Below are positions 9,020 to 18,162 of a stretch of DNA of 64,000 bases, piece after piece. This DNA comes from Kiritimatiellales bacterium (GTDB lineage: Bacteria; Verrucomicrobiota; Kiritimatiellia; Kiritimatiellales; Pontiellaceae), in contig QKAU01000002.1 of the NCBI GenBank assembly GCA_003246265.1, positions 1 to 64,000 of the forward strand. The letters run 5' to 3'. A program made the position numbers and the translations under genes. How positions within the stretch are numbered: position 1 is the stretch's first letter; every line of letters starts with the position of its first letter. The notes under the pieces are model-generated. The model did not search any database and had not been told where the DNA came from. It saw only the letters and a program-made list of their open reading frames with translations.

Positions 9020-11059
9020 ATGAAACCGAATCTGGCAGGGACAGCCGCATGCGGTTTGATGGCGGGCGTTCTCATGGGATGTGCGACCCACACAGCTGAA
9101 GAGCGCAGTCCGCGCTGGACGGTTTCCGGCGCCAACCGCATTTCCCTGGCGTTCCCCGACGGCGACTACCGCCCCTATGCCGACGATATCGAGATGGCAG
9201 GCCGGCGCGTGGCGGCGATCGTTGCCTATTCGATCGATGAGCAGGGCCAGCTCGCGCTGGAGCGGAAGGTGTTCTTTCCGCAGTTGCATCAGTACAAGCC
9301 CGAGGGCGGCTCCTGGTTCCACGATTACCGCGCCTACCTGCAGGATACCTATGAAGACGATATCCTCCCGACGCTCTACGTGAACAACGAACGTTTCGTT
9401 CCCGGTCCGGTCGGGGAAGTGGTCATTGCGGGATGGCTTCGATTCGAGCATGGGCCATCGCCAAGTGGATTAGCACTTTGTCGGACGCTGTATCCTTCGA
9501 TGGATGAACGCATGTTCTGCGAGGTGTGGATGTTGACGAATACAACCAATACGACGCTGCGCATTGCTTCCGGGAATACCCTGCAGGAATTTGTCGACTT
9601 CGGCGCAAAGGGGAAATTCACGCGCCGCGTTGTCTCCACGGCACCGGAACACATTGAGCTGAAACCCGGCCAGCAATTCGATTTATCGATCGGCATCATG
9701 GCCATAATGGACGACGAGGATTATCCAAAGGTCGATAGTTCGGAAACGTTCCGCAACCGGCATGGGTTTCTTGGCAGGATCGCCGGTTCCCTGCAGCTGG
9801 AGACGCCGAATCCTGCGCTCAACACCCTGTTTGGATTCTCGAAGATCCGGGCGGCGGAAAGCATCTATGAGTCGGAGCTGGGACTGATCCATTCGCCGGG
9901 GGGAGGGCGCTACTATGTCGGCATCTGGGCCAACGACGAGGCGGAATACGCCGGTCCCTTCTTCCCGTACCTGGGATACGACATCGGGATCGAATCCGCG
10001 ATGAACTGCTACCGAGCCTTTGCGGGAGAGATGAATCCGGAGTACGAAAAGATCCGCTACGCCTTCGAGATCGAGGGGATCGCCAAGCCCTTCCTGAAGG
10101 ACCGCGGCGATGCGGCGATGATCGCCTTTGGCGCCGCGCAGTTCGCCTTGGCCAATGGCGACCGCGCCGCCGCGGAGGAGCTGTGGCCGCTGATCGAATG
10201 GTGCCTGGAATACTGCCGCCGCCAGCTCAACGAAGAGGGTGTGGTTCGCTCGGAGTCGGACGAGATGGAGGGGCGGATCGAAACGGGCGACGCGAATCTT
10301 TCGACCTCGTGCCTCTATTACGGCGCATTGAACCACGCGGTCGACCTGGCGCGGGAACTGGACAAATCCGGCGCCGAACTTTACGCCGCGCAGGCCACGG
10401 CACTGCGCGATGCGATCGAAAACTATTTCGGCGCAACGGTGGAGGGGCTCCATACCTACAAGTATTACCAGGCGCACGACCGCCTGCGCCACTGGATCTG
10501 CCTGCCGCTGGTGGTGGGCATCCACGACCGCGCAGAAGGGACGGTCGACGCGCTGTTTGATCGCCTCTGGACCGACAACGGCGTGCAGGTCGAGAAGAAC
10601 AACGATGATCCGAGGGCCTCCGGAATCTTCTGGGACCGCGGAACGCTCTACGCGCTGCGCGGTGCGTTCATGGCCGGGGCCACGGATCGGGCGATGGATC
10701 GTCTCGTCCGGTTTTCGGAGCGACGGTTGCTGGGCGATCGCGTGCCGTATGTGGTGGAGGCGTCGCCCGAGGGGAACATGGCCCATCTTTCCGCCGAGAG
10801 CGCACTCTATTGCCGCGTCTTCATCGAGGGCCTGTTCGGGTTCAAGCCCACCGGCTTCCGGTCATTCGACCTCGCCCCGCGGCTACCCTCTGGATGGGAT
10901 GCGATGGCGTTGCGGAACATCAGGGCCTTCGATGGCGACTTCGATATCGAGGTGCGTCGGATGGATGGGCGGATCTTCGTCCGCGTCTCGAACGGCGGCT
11001 CGGTCGTGCTGGACGAAGGGATCAACGAGGTGGGGACGGTTCATGTTTCGCTTGAATAG
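9020..11059 (+). CDS. Six-hairpin glycosidase-like lipoprotein
   Basis: A 679-residue protein with a lipoprotein signal (GLMAGVLMGC; Cys as lipid anchor). The N-terminal half is a beta-sandwich domain. The C-terminal half from about residue 260 is an (alpha/alpha)6 toroid (VGIWANDEAEYAGPFFPYLG, GDANLSTSCLYYGALNHA, GIFWDRGTLYALRGAFMAG, GNMAHLSAESALYCRVFIEG), followed by a small beta domain, as in GH78/GH95-like rhamnosidases and related families. The exact GH family was not recognised. TTG and GTG codons just upstream of 9020 are less likely starts. The end overlaps the fucosidase start by 17 bases, so the two are probably translated from one mRNA. Confidence 0.65.
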   Translation: MKPNLAGTAACGLMAGVLMGCATHTAEERSPRWTVSGANRISLAFPDGDYRPYADDIEMAGRRVAAIVAYSIDEQGQLALERKVFFPQLHQYKPEGGSWFHDYRAYLQDTYEDDILPTLYVNNERFVPGPVGEVVIAGWLRFEHGPSPSGLALCRTLYPSMDERMFCEVWMLTNTTNTTLRIASGNTLQEFVDFGAKGKFTRRVVSTAPEHIELKPGQQFDLSIGIMAIMDDEDYPKVDSSETFRNRHGFLGRIAGSLQLETPNPALNTLFGFSKIRAAESIYESELGLIHSPGGGRYYVGIWANDEAEYAGPFFPYLGYDIGIESAMNCYRAFAGEMNPEYEKIRYAFEIEGIAKPFLKDRGDAAMIAFGAAQFALANGDRAAAEELWPLIEWCLEYCRRQLNEEGVVRSESDEMEGRIETGDANLSTSCLYYGALNHAVDLARELDKSGAELYAAQATALRDAIENYFGATVEGLHTYKYYQAHDRLRHWICLPLVVGIHDRAEGTVDALFDRLWTDNGVQVEKNNDDPRASGIFWDRGTLYALRGAFMAGATDRAMDRLVRFSERRLLGDRVPYVVEASPEGNMAHLSAESALYCRVFIEGLFGFKPTGFRSFDLAPRLPSGWDAMALRNIRAFDGDFDIEVRRMDGRIFVRVSNGGSVVLDEGINEVGTVHVSLE

Positions 11060-12545
11060 CTTTTGTGTCCTGGCCGCGGCGGCCGTTGCTGCGACCGGCT
11101 GCTCGGGTCGGCGGTTCGAGGCGACGGCGGAGTCGCTGAAGCAGTACGACTGCCCCGAATGGTTCCGCAATGCGAAGTTCGGCATCTACCTGCACTGGGG
11201 GGCCTATTCCGTGGCGGAGCAGGGCGAGTGGTATGCGCGCAACCTCTACATCCAGGGGAGCCCGGAATACGAACACCACCTTAAAACCTACGGCCACCCG
11301 TCCGAATTCGGCTACGCCGATTTAATTCCGATGTGGAAGGCGGAAAACTTCGATCCCGACGCCCTGCTTGCGCTGTTCAAGCGTTCTGGCGCCCGGTACT
11401 TCACGCCCTGTGCGGTGCATCACGACAACTTCGACCTGTGGGACTCGAAGCACCATGCATGGAACGCGGTGAACATGGGGCCGAAGAAGGACCTGATCCG
11501 GATGTGGAAGGAGGCGGCGGATCGGGCCGGCCTACGCTTCGGGGTGACAACCCACCTGTCGCGTTCCTACAGCTGGCTGAATGTGGCGAACGGATCGGAT
11601 GCGAAGGGGCCGATGATGGGCGTGCCGTACGACGGCGCGCAGGGAAAGGCCAGAGGACTCTATCCCTCGAACGACGGGCAGGGCACCCACGCGCGCGCGC
11701 CGGAGAATGCCCCGGAGGCGTGGCGCACGTTGTGGGCACGGCGCATCATGCAACTGATCGACGACTACGATCCGGACCTGCTCTATTTCGACTGCGCCAT
11801 CCCGTTCCGCGGCGACGACGCGGGTCGCACCGGAATGAAGGTGGTCGCGCATTACTACAACCGGCGGCCGGAAGGCGTCATGTGCGTCAAGGAACGTCCC
11901 TGGCAGGGGTACTACGAGGCGGGACTGGCCACGCTCGACTACGAGCGCGGCAAGGCGTCCCACATCCTGCCCGAGCCGTGGCAGACCGACGACTCGATCG
12001 GTTCCTGGGGCTACAATCCGTCCAAGCCCTACATGGAGCCGGATCTGGTGATCGATAAGATCGTCGATATCGTCTCCAAGAACGGAAACCTGCTGCTGAA
12101 TATTCCGATCAAGGCGGATGGCACGCTGGACCAGGAGGCCACGGAGCTGCTGATCAAGGTCGGCGAGTGGTTCGATGTGAACGGGGAGGGAATCTACGGG
12201 ACGCGCCCGTGGTACCGCTACGGAGAGGGGAACTACGAGATCGACGCGCACGACCGGGAATCCGGCATGAGCCATCGCGACATCCGCTACACTACCCGGG
12301 ACGATGCGCTCTACGCGTTTGTGATGGCCGAACCCAACTCCGCGGACCGGACGGTGACGCTGGAGTTCATCACCGAACTGAACGCAAACGCGGGCGTTGT
12401 CGAATCGGTCGAGCTGCTTGGATACAAGGGCGGTCTGGAGTGGGAGAATCATCCGGATGGATTGCAGGTGATCCTGCCGTCGGAACTGCCAAGCGATTTC
12501 GCCCACGGGCTGAAGATCCGGTTTGCAGGCGGTCTGAAGCGATGA
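11043..12545 (+). CDS. GH29 alpha-L-fucosidase, lipoprotein
   Basis: A 500-residue protein with a lipoprotein signal ending at AAVAATGC. The GH29 features are clear: CPEWFRNAKFGIYLHWGAYS near the N-terminus, GARYFTPCAVHHDNFDLWDS, and the nucleophile Asp250 in LLYFDCAIPF. The C-terminal part (KNGNLLLNIPIKADGTLD) matches the family's end-of-barrel strand and is followed by a beta-sandwich. GH29 enzymes release L-fucose from non-reducing ends by a retaining mechanism. It overlaps the previous gene by 17 bases and the next by 4. The fucose-type catabolic operon at 23-32 kb would be a natural consumer of its product. Confidence 0.9.
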   Translation: MFRLNSFCVLAAAAVAATGCSGRRFEATAESLKQYDCPEWFRNAKFGIYLHWGAYSVAEQGEWYARNLYIQGSPEYEHHLKTYGHPSEFGYADLIPMWKAENFDPDALLALFKRSGARYFTPCAVHHDNFDLWDSKHHAWNAVNMGPKKDLIRMWKEAADRAGLRFGVTTHLSRSYSWLNVANGSDAKGPMMGVPYDGAQGKARGLYPSNDGQGTHARAPENAPEAWRTLWARRIMQLIDDYDPDLLYFDCAIPFRGDDAGRTGMKVVAHYYNRRPEGVMCVKERPWQGYYEAGLATLDYERGKASHILPEPWQTDDSIGSWGYNPSKPYMEPDLVIDKIVDIVSKNGNLLLNIPIKADGTLDQEATELLIKVGEWFDVNGEGIYGTRPWYRYGEGNYEIDAHDRESGMSHRDIRYTTRDDALYAFVMAEPNSADRTVTLEFITELNANAGVVESVELLGYKGGLEWENHPDGLQVILPSELPSDFAHGLKIRFAGGLKR

Positions 12546-13597
12546 AACCGTTCCATCTCCCGGATGATCAGCTGCTGCGGCTCGAACGGTTGAAGGCCGG
12601 CTACAAGCTCATGTTCGAGCGGCCTCGAGAAGCGGCGCCGAAGATCATCGTCAATGTGCCGCCGGAACGATGGCCGCGCTGGGAGGAGCAACTGGCCGAT
12701 CCGCTGGCGATGCTCGATGCCCAATACGCGCAGATCGAGCAGCATCTGAAATTGGAGGATGATTATGTTCCGGCCCTGCGCGTCAATTTCGGCACCGCCC
12801 AGGTGGCGGCGGCCTTCGGCTGCGAACTGGCGATGATGGAGAACAACCTGCCGGCCGCCGGAAGCCATGTGCTGGAGCGGCTGGAGGAGGTGCGGCGCAT
12901 GGAAATCCCTTCGATGGAGGCTGGCTGGTTCCCGAAGCTGCGCGAGTGGAGCCGCATCTGGCTGGATCGGCTGCCCGCGGGAATCGAGCTGCAGCACCCG
13001 GATATCCAGAGCCCGTTCAATACGGCGCATCTCGTCCGCGGCAACGATATCTTCACCGACATCCTCGACGAACCGGAACAGGTGGGCGAGTTGCTTGCGC
13101 TGGTGACGGACTTCATGATCGGGCTGATCGGAGACCTGCGGCAGTACCGCACCGACGGCGACGGCTGGTTCTGCGACTGGGGCGCCCTTTGGAAGGGCAG
13201 CGCGCGCATCAGCAACTGCACCTCCGACCTGCTGGGCCCCGAGCTCTACAACGAGCATGTCCTGCCGTACGACCTTAGGTTCTTCGAGGCGGTCGGTGGC
13301 GGGCGCATCCACTGTTGCGGCGGCGCTCCGGGCGTGATCGAAAACCTCGTGCGGAATCCGCGCATTACGGGCATGGATTTCGATGCCGGACTGCACGACC
13401 CGTGGCGCATGGCCGAACGGGCGGATCCGGGCACGGTGCTGGTATTCCAGGAGTACGGAAAGAGCTTTCCCTATACGGAGCGGTTGCTATCGGGAGAATG
13501 GCCTATGAAGCGAAACATCGTCGTCATTGCGGAAGCCCCGACGCTCGATGAAGGCAGGCGGCTGCTGGCGCAGCTGCGACATTCGATACCGCAATGA
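12542..13597 (+). CDS. URO-D/methyltransferase-superfamily protein 1
   Basis: A 351-residue cytoplasmic protein of the uroporphyrinogen decarboxylase (URO-D) superfamily; the start ATG overlaps the fucosidase stop in an ATGA. The N-terminal PVWxMRQAGR motif of true HemE is absent and no haem genes are near. Residues 257-259 read His-Cys-Cys (RIHCCGG), matching the His-x-Cys zinc motif of MtaA-type methyl-corrinoid:thiol methyltransferases, but no later Cys is present for the usual third ligand. Such genes recur in Kiritimatiellota and Lentisphaerae glycan loci. A methyl-transfer role is an inference; haem synthesis is unlikely. Confidence 0.7.
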   Translation: MKPFHLPDDQLLRLERLKAGYKLMFERPREAAPKIIVNVPPERWPRWEEQLADPLAMLDAQYAQIEQHLKLEDDYVPALRVNFGTAQVAAAFGCELAMMENNLPAAGSHVLERLEEVRRMEIPSMEAGWFPKLREWSRIWLDRLPAGIELQHPDIQSPFNTAHLVRGNDIFTDILDEPEQVGELLALVTDFMIGLIGDLRQYRTDGDGWFCDWGALWKGSARISNCTSDLLGPELYNEHVLPYDLRFFEAVGGGRIHCCGGAPGVIENLVRNPRITGMDFDAGLHDPWRMAERADPGTVLVFQEYGKSFPYTERLLSGEWPMKRNIVVIAEAPTLDEGRRLLAQLRHSIPQ

Positions 13598-13605
13598 GGT
13601 TACCC

Positions 13606-14694
13606 ATGCATGCATCTGGATACATCCGCCCGTCAGCGCTCGTTGCGTTGCTTTCATCCCTGCTCCCCGTCCTGCCCGCTGCGGCGGGAAGCGGACAGCC
13701 GAAACCGCGGGAGATCCGCGTGCTGGTGGTCCGTGCGGAATTCCCGGACCGCAAGATGGAGCTCGGCGAGTCGGAGTGGAAGCGGGAATGGGGGACGCTG
13801 CAGGAGAAGCTGGCCGACTACTGGAAGCGGCACAGCTACGGCATCATCGAGGACATTCCCATGGAATGCACCGGTCGGCTGGAGCTTCCCGAGGCATCGA
13901 CGAACTACTTCGACGTCCAGGAACTGCGCAAGGCGATGCGCAGGGCGGCGGAGAAGGAAGGCTACCGCCTCTCCGAATACGACCAGGTGGTGCTTTCCTA
14001 CCCGAGCATCCGACACAACATTTCGTTCGGCGGGCTGGGCACGCCCGGCACGGTCTGGCTGCCGGGAAGCAACCCGTTCGACGGCGGCTACATCCACGAG
14101 TTCGGCCATGCACTTGGCGTGGGCCACGCCAATGCGGTCGAAGGCGACGGAGTGCCGTATCCGGGAGAGCACCGGGAAGGGCGCGACGGGTTGTTCATGA
14201 TGGGCAGCGAAGGTCAGGGGCGCGTCGGCGACTATTCGACCATCAACCTGCCCATGCGCTACCGGATGGGATTTGTCGGCGACGACCATCTGGAGCGCGC
14301 AAAGGGAAGGGGCGTCTACCGGATCTACGACTTCGAGCGCGAACGCCTTGCCGAAAAGCGCACGCTGGGGGTGCGGGTCGAGGTGGAGGGGAAGGATTTC
14401 TGGATCACCTATGCACCGGCGATGGCCGACCGCTGGTCCCGGTTCAATGCGGAGGGGTTCGAACGCGGCGTGCTGCTCCACGAGCTGCGGGGTTCCGTGA
14501 CGGATATCCTCGACTTTACACCGGGATCGCAGGGAACGGGCAGCACCGCCGACTTCATCGATACGCGCGATGGCGCCCTGCAGATCGGAACCTCGTTCGC
14601 CTTCCCGGGAACGACGGTGGTGGTTGAACCGCTAAAGACGGGCCGGACGGGCAACTGGCGCTGGATCGAGGTTGGCATCGATACCGGAAAGTAG
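13606..14694 (+). CDS. Secreted zinc metallopeptidase with HEFGHALGVGH motif
   Basis: A 362-residue exported protein (signal peptide MHASGYIRPSALVALLSSLL, cleaved near PAAAG). The zinc site HExxHxxxxxH is complete: His164, Glu165, His168, His174. MMGS at about residue 206 could serve as a Met-turn, as in M6/M11-like or other metzincin peptidases. The C-terminal ~120 residues look like a beta-rich accessory domain. The start at 13606 is preferred because GAGG lies 6 bases upstream; an in-frame ATG at 13594 that overlaps the preceding stop is possible. It presumably clips extracellular protein or glycoprotein; specific family not certain. Confidence 0.65.
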   Translation: MHASGYIRPSALVALLSSLLPVLPAAAGSGQPKPREIRVLVVRAEFPDRKMELGESEWKREWGTLQEKLADYWKRHSYGIIEDIPMECTGRLELPEASTNYFDVQELRKAMRRAAEKEGYRLSEYDQVVLSYPSIRHNISFGGLGTPGTVWLPGSNPFDGGYIHEFGHALGVGHANAVEGDGVPYPGEHREGRDGLFMMGSEGQGRVGDYSTINLPMRYRMGFVGDDHLERAKGRGVYRIYDFERERLAEKRTLGVRVEVEGKDFWITYAPAMADRWSRFNAEGFERGVLLHELRGSVTDILDFTPGSQGTGSTADFIDTRDGALQIGTSFAFPGTTVVVEPLKTGRTGNWRWIEVGIDTGK

Positions 14695-14718
14695 CGAACG
14701 ACGAATGGAAGGAAGAAC

Positions 14719-16881
14719 ATGACGCCACGCATGCTGCCGAAGCTGGTCACCATGACTGCACTCTTCTCCAACCTGGCGGCCGCGGCCGACGAAGCCGAAG
14801 ATCCCTTTCTCTGGCTCGAATCGATCGATGGCACCAGGGCCATGGAATGGGTAGAGGCGCACAATCAGGCGACGATCCGGGAGCTGGCGCTGCACCCCGA
14901 CTTCGAGGCCATCCGGGCGCGCTGCCTGGAGATCCTCGATTCCGAAGAGCGCATCGCCTATCCCTCGATCCGGGGAACGATGATCTACAATTTCTGGCAG
15001 GGGGCCGGTGCGGAGCGGGGCGTTTGGCGCAGGAGCCGTCAAGCGGCGTATCTTTCGGGTGAGCCCCGGTGGGAGACGGTGCTCGACATCGATGCGCTGG
15101 CCCGGGCCGAACAGGAACAGTGGGTCTTCAAGGGGGCGCAGATGCTCGACCCCGAGTACGAGCTTTGCCTGGTCCAGCTCTCGCGGGGCGGCAGCGATGC
15201 CGTGGAGGTTCGTGAATTCGACCTGGTCGGAAAGTCGTTTTCGACCAATGGGTTTTTCCTGCCGGAATCCAAGACCCGCGTGGCGTGGCTGGACCGCGAC
15301 ACCCTGCTGGTCGGTACCGATTTCGGCGCGGATTCGATGACCGATTCCGGCTACCCGAGGATCGTGAAGCGTTGGCGGCGCGGTACACCGATCGAGGAGG
15401 CCGAGACGCTGTTCGAGGGTCGGAAGACGGATGTGGGTGCCGGCGCGACCGTCTATCGCAATCCCGAGCGCACCTACGTGATGCTGGACCGGAGCATTAC
15501 ATTCTACCAATCGGAGTATTTTGCCTATGAGTCCGGCAGGCTCGTCCGACTTGATCTTCCCGCCGACGCAGCGGTCGCCGGGATCTTCAAGGGACAGGTG
15601 CTGGTCGAGCTGAAATCCGACTGGGCGGTCGACGGGAGAACCCTTCCCTCGGGAGCCCTCGTGGCCGCCGGCTACGCGCCGCTGATGGAGGGCCGGCATG
15701 ACCTGTGCGTGCTGCATGCGCCCGAGCGGCGCAGCAGCCTGGCGGGAATCGCCACCACGCTCAACCAGGTGCTGGCCACGGTCTATGTAAACGGACAGTA
15801 CGACCGGCTGCAGCGCTTCCTGTTCGATGGGCAGGAGTGGCGTGTGGAGCCGGTGTCCCTGCCTGGAACGGGGACGGTTTCGATCGTCGCCACCGACGAC
15901 TACTCGGACCGGTACTTCTTCGCATACGAGAGCCCGCTGACGCCGCGCTCCCTCTACCATGTGGCGGATGACGGAGGGCGATCACTGGTCAAGTCCCTGC
16001 CTGCCTATTTCGATGCGGCAGGTTTTGCCGTCGAGTTCCACGAGGCCACGTCGAAGGACGGGGTCCGGATTCCCTATTCGGTGGTGATCGCCCGGGACGC
16101 GAAGCGCGACGGTTCCAATCCAACCCTGCTCTACGGCTACGGCGGATTCGAGGTTTCGCTCAGGCCGCACTACTCGCCGACCATGGGGAGCGCGTGGCTC
16201 GAGCGGGGCGGGGTCTACGCCATGGCCCATATCCGTGGCGGCGGGGAGTTCGGGCCGGCTTGGCACCAGGCCGCCAAAAAGGAAAACCGGCAGCGCGCCT
16301 TCGACGATTTCATCGCGGTCTCGGAAGACCTGGTGGCTCGCGGCATCTGCAGCCGCCGGACGCTGGGCATCATGGGGGGCAGCAATGGGGGGCTCCTGGT
16401 CGGGGTGGCCGCCACGCAGCGCCCCGACCTCTACGGGGCCGTCGTCTGCGCTGTGCCCTTGCTCGACATGAAGCGCTTCAACAAGCTGCTGGCCGGCGCC
16501 AGCTGGATGGGGGAGTACGGCAATCCCGACCTCCCGGAGGAGTGGGCCTACCTGTCGAAATATTCCCCCTACCACCAGGTCGCCGGGGAGCGCAGCTACC
16601 CGCGAATCTTCTTCACGACCACCACGCGCGACGACCGGGTGCACCCCGGCCATGCCCGCAAGATGGCGGCGCGGATGGAGTCGATGGGCCATCCCGTCTT
16701 CTACTACGAAAACACGGAGGGCGGGCACGGTTCGGGCGTGACCAACGGGCAGCGCGCCTATGTGCAGGGCCTCACCTACGCCTATCTGCTGACCACGCTC
16801 CGCCAGGATGTGCCACGGCCGGAGACGCAGGATGCGGATGCACCCCTCGTGCATCCTGGAGATTCAAACCCAATGGAGTGA
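14719..16881 (+). CDS. Prolyl oligopeptidase family serine peptidase (S9A)
   Basis: A 720-residue protein with a predicted signal peptide (cleaved near LAAAADE). N-terminal motif EDPFLWLE is typical of S9A; residues about 60-420 form a beta-propeller, then an alpha/beta-hydrolase domain. The catalytic triad is visible: Ser555 in GGSNGG, Asp in TTRDDRVHPGH (638/639) and His670 in EGGHGSG, nearly the spacing of porcine prolyl oligopeptidase. The start follows GGAAGGA by about 6 bases. It cuts short peptides after proline, perhaps finishing peptides released by the metallopeptidase next door. The next gene begins 2 bases after its stop. Confidence 0.9.
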   Translation: MTPRMLPKLVTMTALFSNLAAAADEAEDPFLWLESIDGTRAMEWVEAHNQATIRELALHPDFEAIRARCLEILDSEERIAYPSIRGTMIYNFWQGAGAERGVWRRSRQAAYLSGEPRWETVLDIDALARAEQEQWVFKGAQMLDPEYELCLVQLSRGGSDAVEVREFDLVGKSFSTNGFFLPESKTRVAWLDRDTLLVGTDFGADSMTDSGYPRIVKRWRRGTPIEEAETLFEGRKTDVGAGATVYRNPERTYVMLDRSITFYQSEYFAYESGRLVRLDLPADAAVAGIFKGQVLVELKSDWAVDGRTLPSGALVAAGYAPLMEGRHDLCVLHAPERRSSLAGIATTLNQVLATVYVNGQYDRLQRFLFDGQEWRVEPVSLPGTGTVSIVATDDYSDRYFFAYESPLTPRSLYHVADDGGRSLVKSLPAYFDAAGFAVEFHEATSKDGVRIPYSVVIARDAKRDGSNPTLLYGYGGFEVSLRPHYSPTMGSAWLERGGVYAMAHIRGGGEFGPAWHQAAKKENRQRAFDDFIAVSEDLVARGICSRRTLGIMGGSNGGLLVGVAATQRPDLYGAVVCAVPLLDMKRFNKLLAGASWMGEYGNPDLPEEWAYLSKYSPYHQVAGERSYPRIFFTTTTRDDRVHPGHARKMAARMESMGHPVFYYENTEGGHGSGVTNGQRAYVQGLTYAYLLTTLRQDVPRPETQDADAPLVHPGDSNPME

Positions 16882-16883
16882 AC

Positions 16884-17966
16884 ATGGATCTGATCGCTAT
16901 CGAACGGATGGACGACTGGGAGATGAGGTTGAGGAGACAGGACGCCTTCTGGGACGGGGAAATCATCGACCGGCCCTGTGTGCATCTGGTGTTCGACCGG
17001 CAGGATCCCGTGTCTGTATGGCCAAAGAAGGAGCATGCATCCCACGAGGCGCGTTGGATGGATGTCGGATACCAGGCGGAAAAGGCCCTGGCCGAAGTGG
17101 ACAACCGGGTCTACATGGGCGATGCCCTGCCGGTGCGCTGGCCCGACCTGGGCCCCGATTTCTTTCCGGCGCTGTATGGAGGAGACGTGGTGTTCGAAAG
17201 GGACACCTCCTACATCAAACCCTTCCTGCAGGCGTGGCCGGAGGAGATCGCGGAGCTGCAGCTTTCCCGCACGCATCCCTACTGGATCAAGATGGAGGAG
17301 CTGTACGATGCCTTCCTGGAGGTTGGGCGGGGCCGGTTCTATACCGGTTGGCCCGATCTCCATCCCGGAGCCGATTGCCTGGTGGGTCTGCGCGGACCCC
17401 AGAACATGGCCATGGACCTCTTCGACCACCCGGACGCCGTGAAGGCCGCCCTTGAGGTGGTGACGCGCGATTTTTTCGCAACATACGACCACTATTACGA
17501 AAAGCTGACGGCGGCGGGGCAACCGGTGACCGGATGGCCGAACGTGGTATCGAGCCGGAAATGGCACATTCCGGCGAACGATTTTTCCTACATGATCGGG
17601 CCGGCGCAGTTCGATGAATTCTTTCTGGACGGGCTTCGCCGGGAGGCTGCGTTCTTCGACGCATCGTTGCACCACCTCGATGGTCCGGGTTGCCTCAACC
17701 ATCTCGATAGCATCCTGTCGATCGAAGGGCTCCATGCCGTCCAGTGGGTGTGGGGTGCGGGCAACGGGGACGTGGTCGACTGGCTCCATGTCTTCAGGAA
17801 AATCCAGGGCGCCGGCAAGGGGATCCAACTGCTCCATGTCCATCCCCGGCATCTGGGGCTGCTCATGGAAAACCTGCGGCCGGAAGGGGTATGGCTTGAA
17901 CTGGTCGGCGTCCGGTCGGAGGAGGAGGGCGCCGCCCTGCTGCGCAGGGTTGCCCAATGGAGGTAG
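16884..17966 (+). CDS. URO-D superfamily protein 2
   Basis: A 360-residue protein of the uroporphyrinogen decarboxylase-like superfamily (recognisable by RPCVHLVF, GWPDLHPGADCLVGLRG, HHLDGPGCLNHLDSIL and the LLHVHPRHL strand). It lacks the HemE N-terminal RQAGR motif and the His-x-Cys zinc motif seen in protein 1, so its chemistry is open. GGAG sits 5 bases before the ATG, inside the end of the peptidase gene, which ends 2 bases upstream; the two are probably co-translated. No signal peptide. Probably a lineage-specific methyltransferase-fold enzyme tied to polysaccharide use. Confidence 0.65.
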   Translation: MDLIAIERMDDWEMRLRRQDAFWDGEIIDRPCVHLVFDRQDPVSVWPKKEHASHEARWMDVGYQAEKALAEVDNRVYMGDALPVRWPDLGPDFFPALYGGDVVFERDTSYIKPFLQAWPEEIAELQLSRTHPYWIKMEELYDAFLEVGRGRFYTGWPDLHPGADCLVGLRGPQNMAMDLFDHPDAVKAALEVVTRDFFATYDHYYEKLTAAGQPVTGWPNVVSSRKWHIPANDFSYMIGPAQFDEFFLDGLRREAAFFDASLHHLDGPGCLNHLDSILSIEGLHAVQWVWGAGNGDVVDWLHVFRKIQGAGKGIQLLHVHPRHLGLLMENLRPEGVWLELVGVRSEEEGAALLRRVAQWR

Positions 17967-18162
17967 CCCGGTTTTCCGACGCCCGCCCGGGCTCGGGCTG
18001 CACGGGGGGATCCAATCGCCTTCATGGTCCGATAGCGGCGGGGATGTATGGTATACGGGATCCCTCTGCTGCCGGCTCAATGCCGGAATGAGTTCGCGGT
18101 AGGCGTCAGCCAGCCCTCCGGTAAAATGCAATGATGTTGAGGGACGTGATGCGCGGGACGCC

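Noticed and set aside
6455-9451. A 998-codon open frame on the minus strand across the GH37/63-like, GH39 and next genes
   Set aside because: It spans several unrelated + strand genes with recognised catalytic motifs and reads as low-complexity antisense sequence.
12542-13597. True hemE (haem biosynthesis) for any of the URO-D-like genes
   Set aside because: The N-terminal arginine motif and other HemE substrate residues are absent and no haem genes are nearby.
17967-18162. Intrinsic terminator between the convergent URO-D genes
   Set aside because: A short AGCCCGG/CCGGGCT pairing exists but with a long loop and no T run on either strand.
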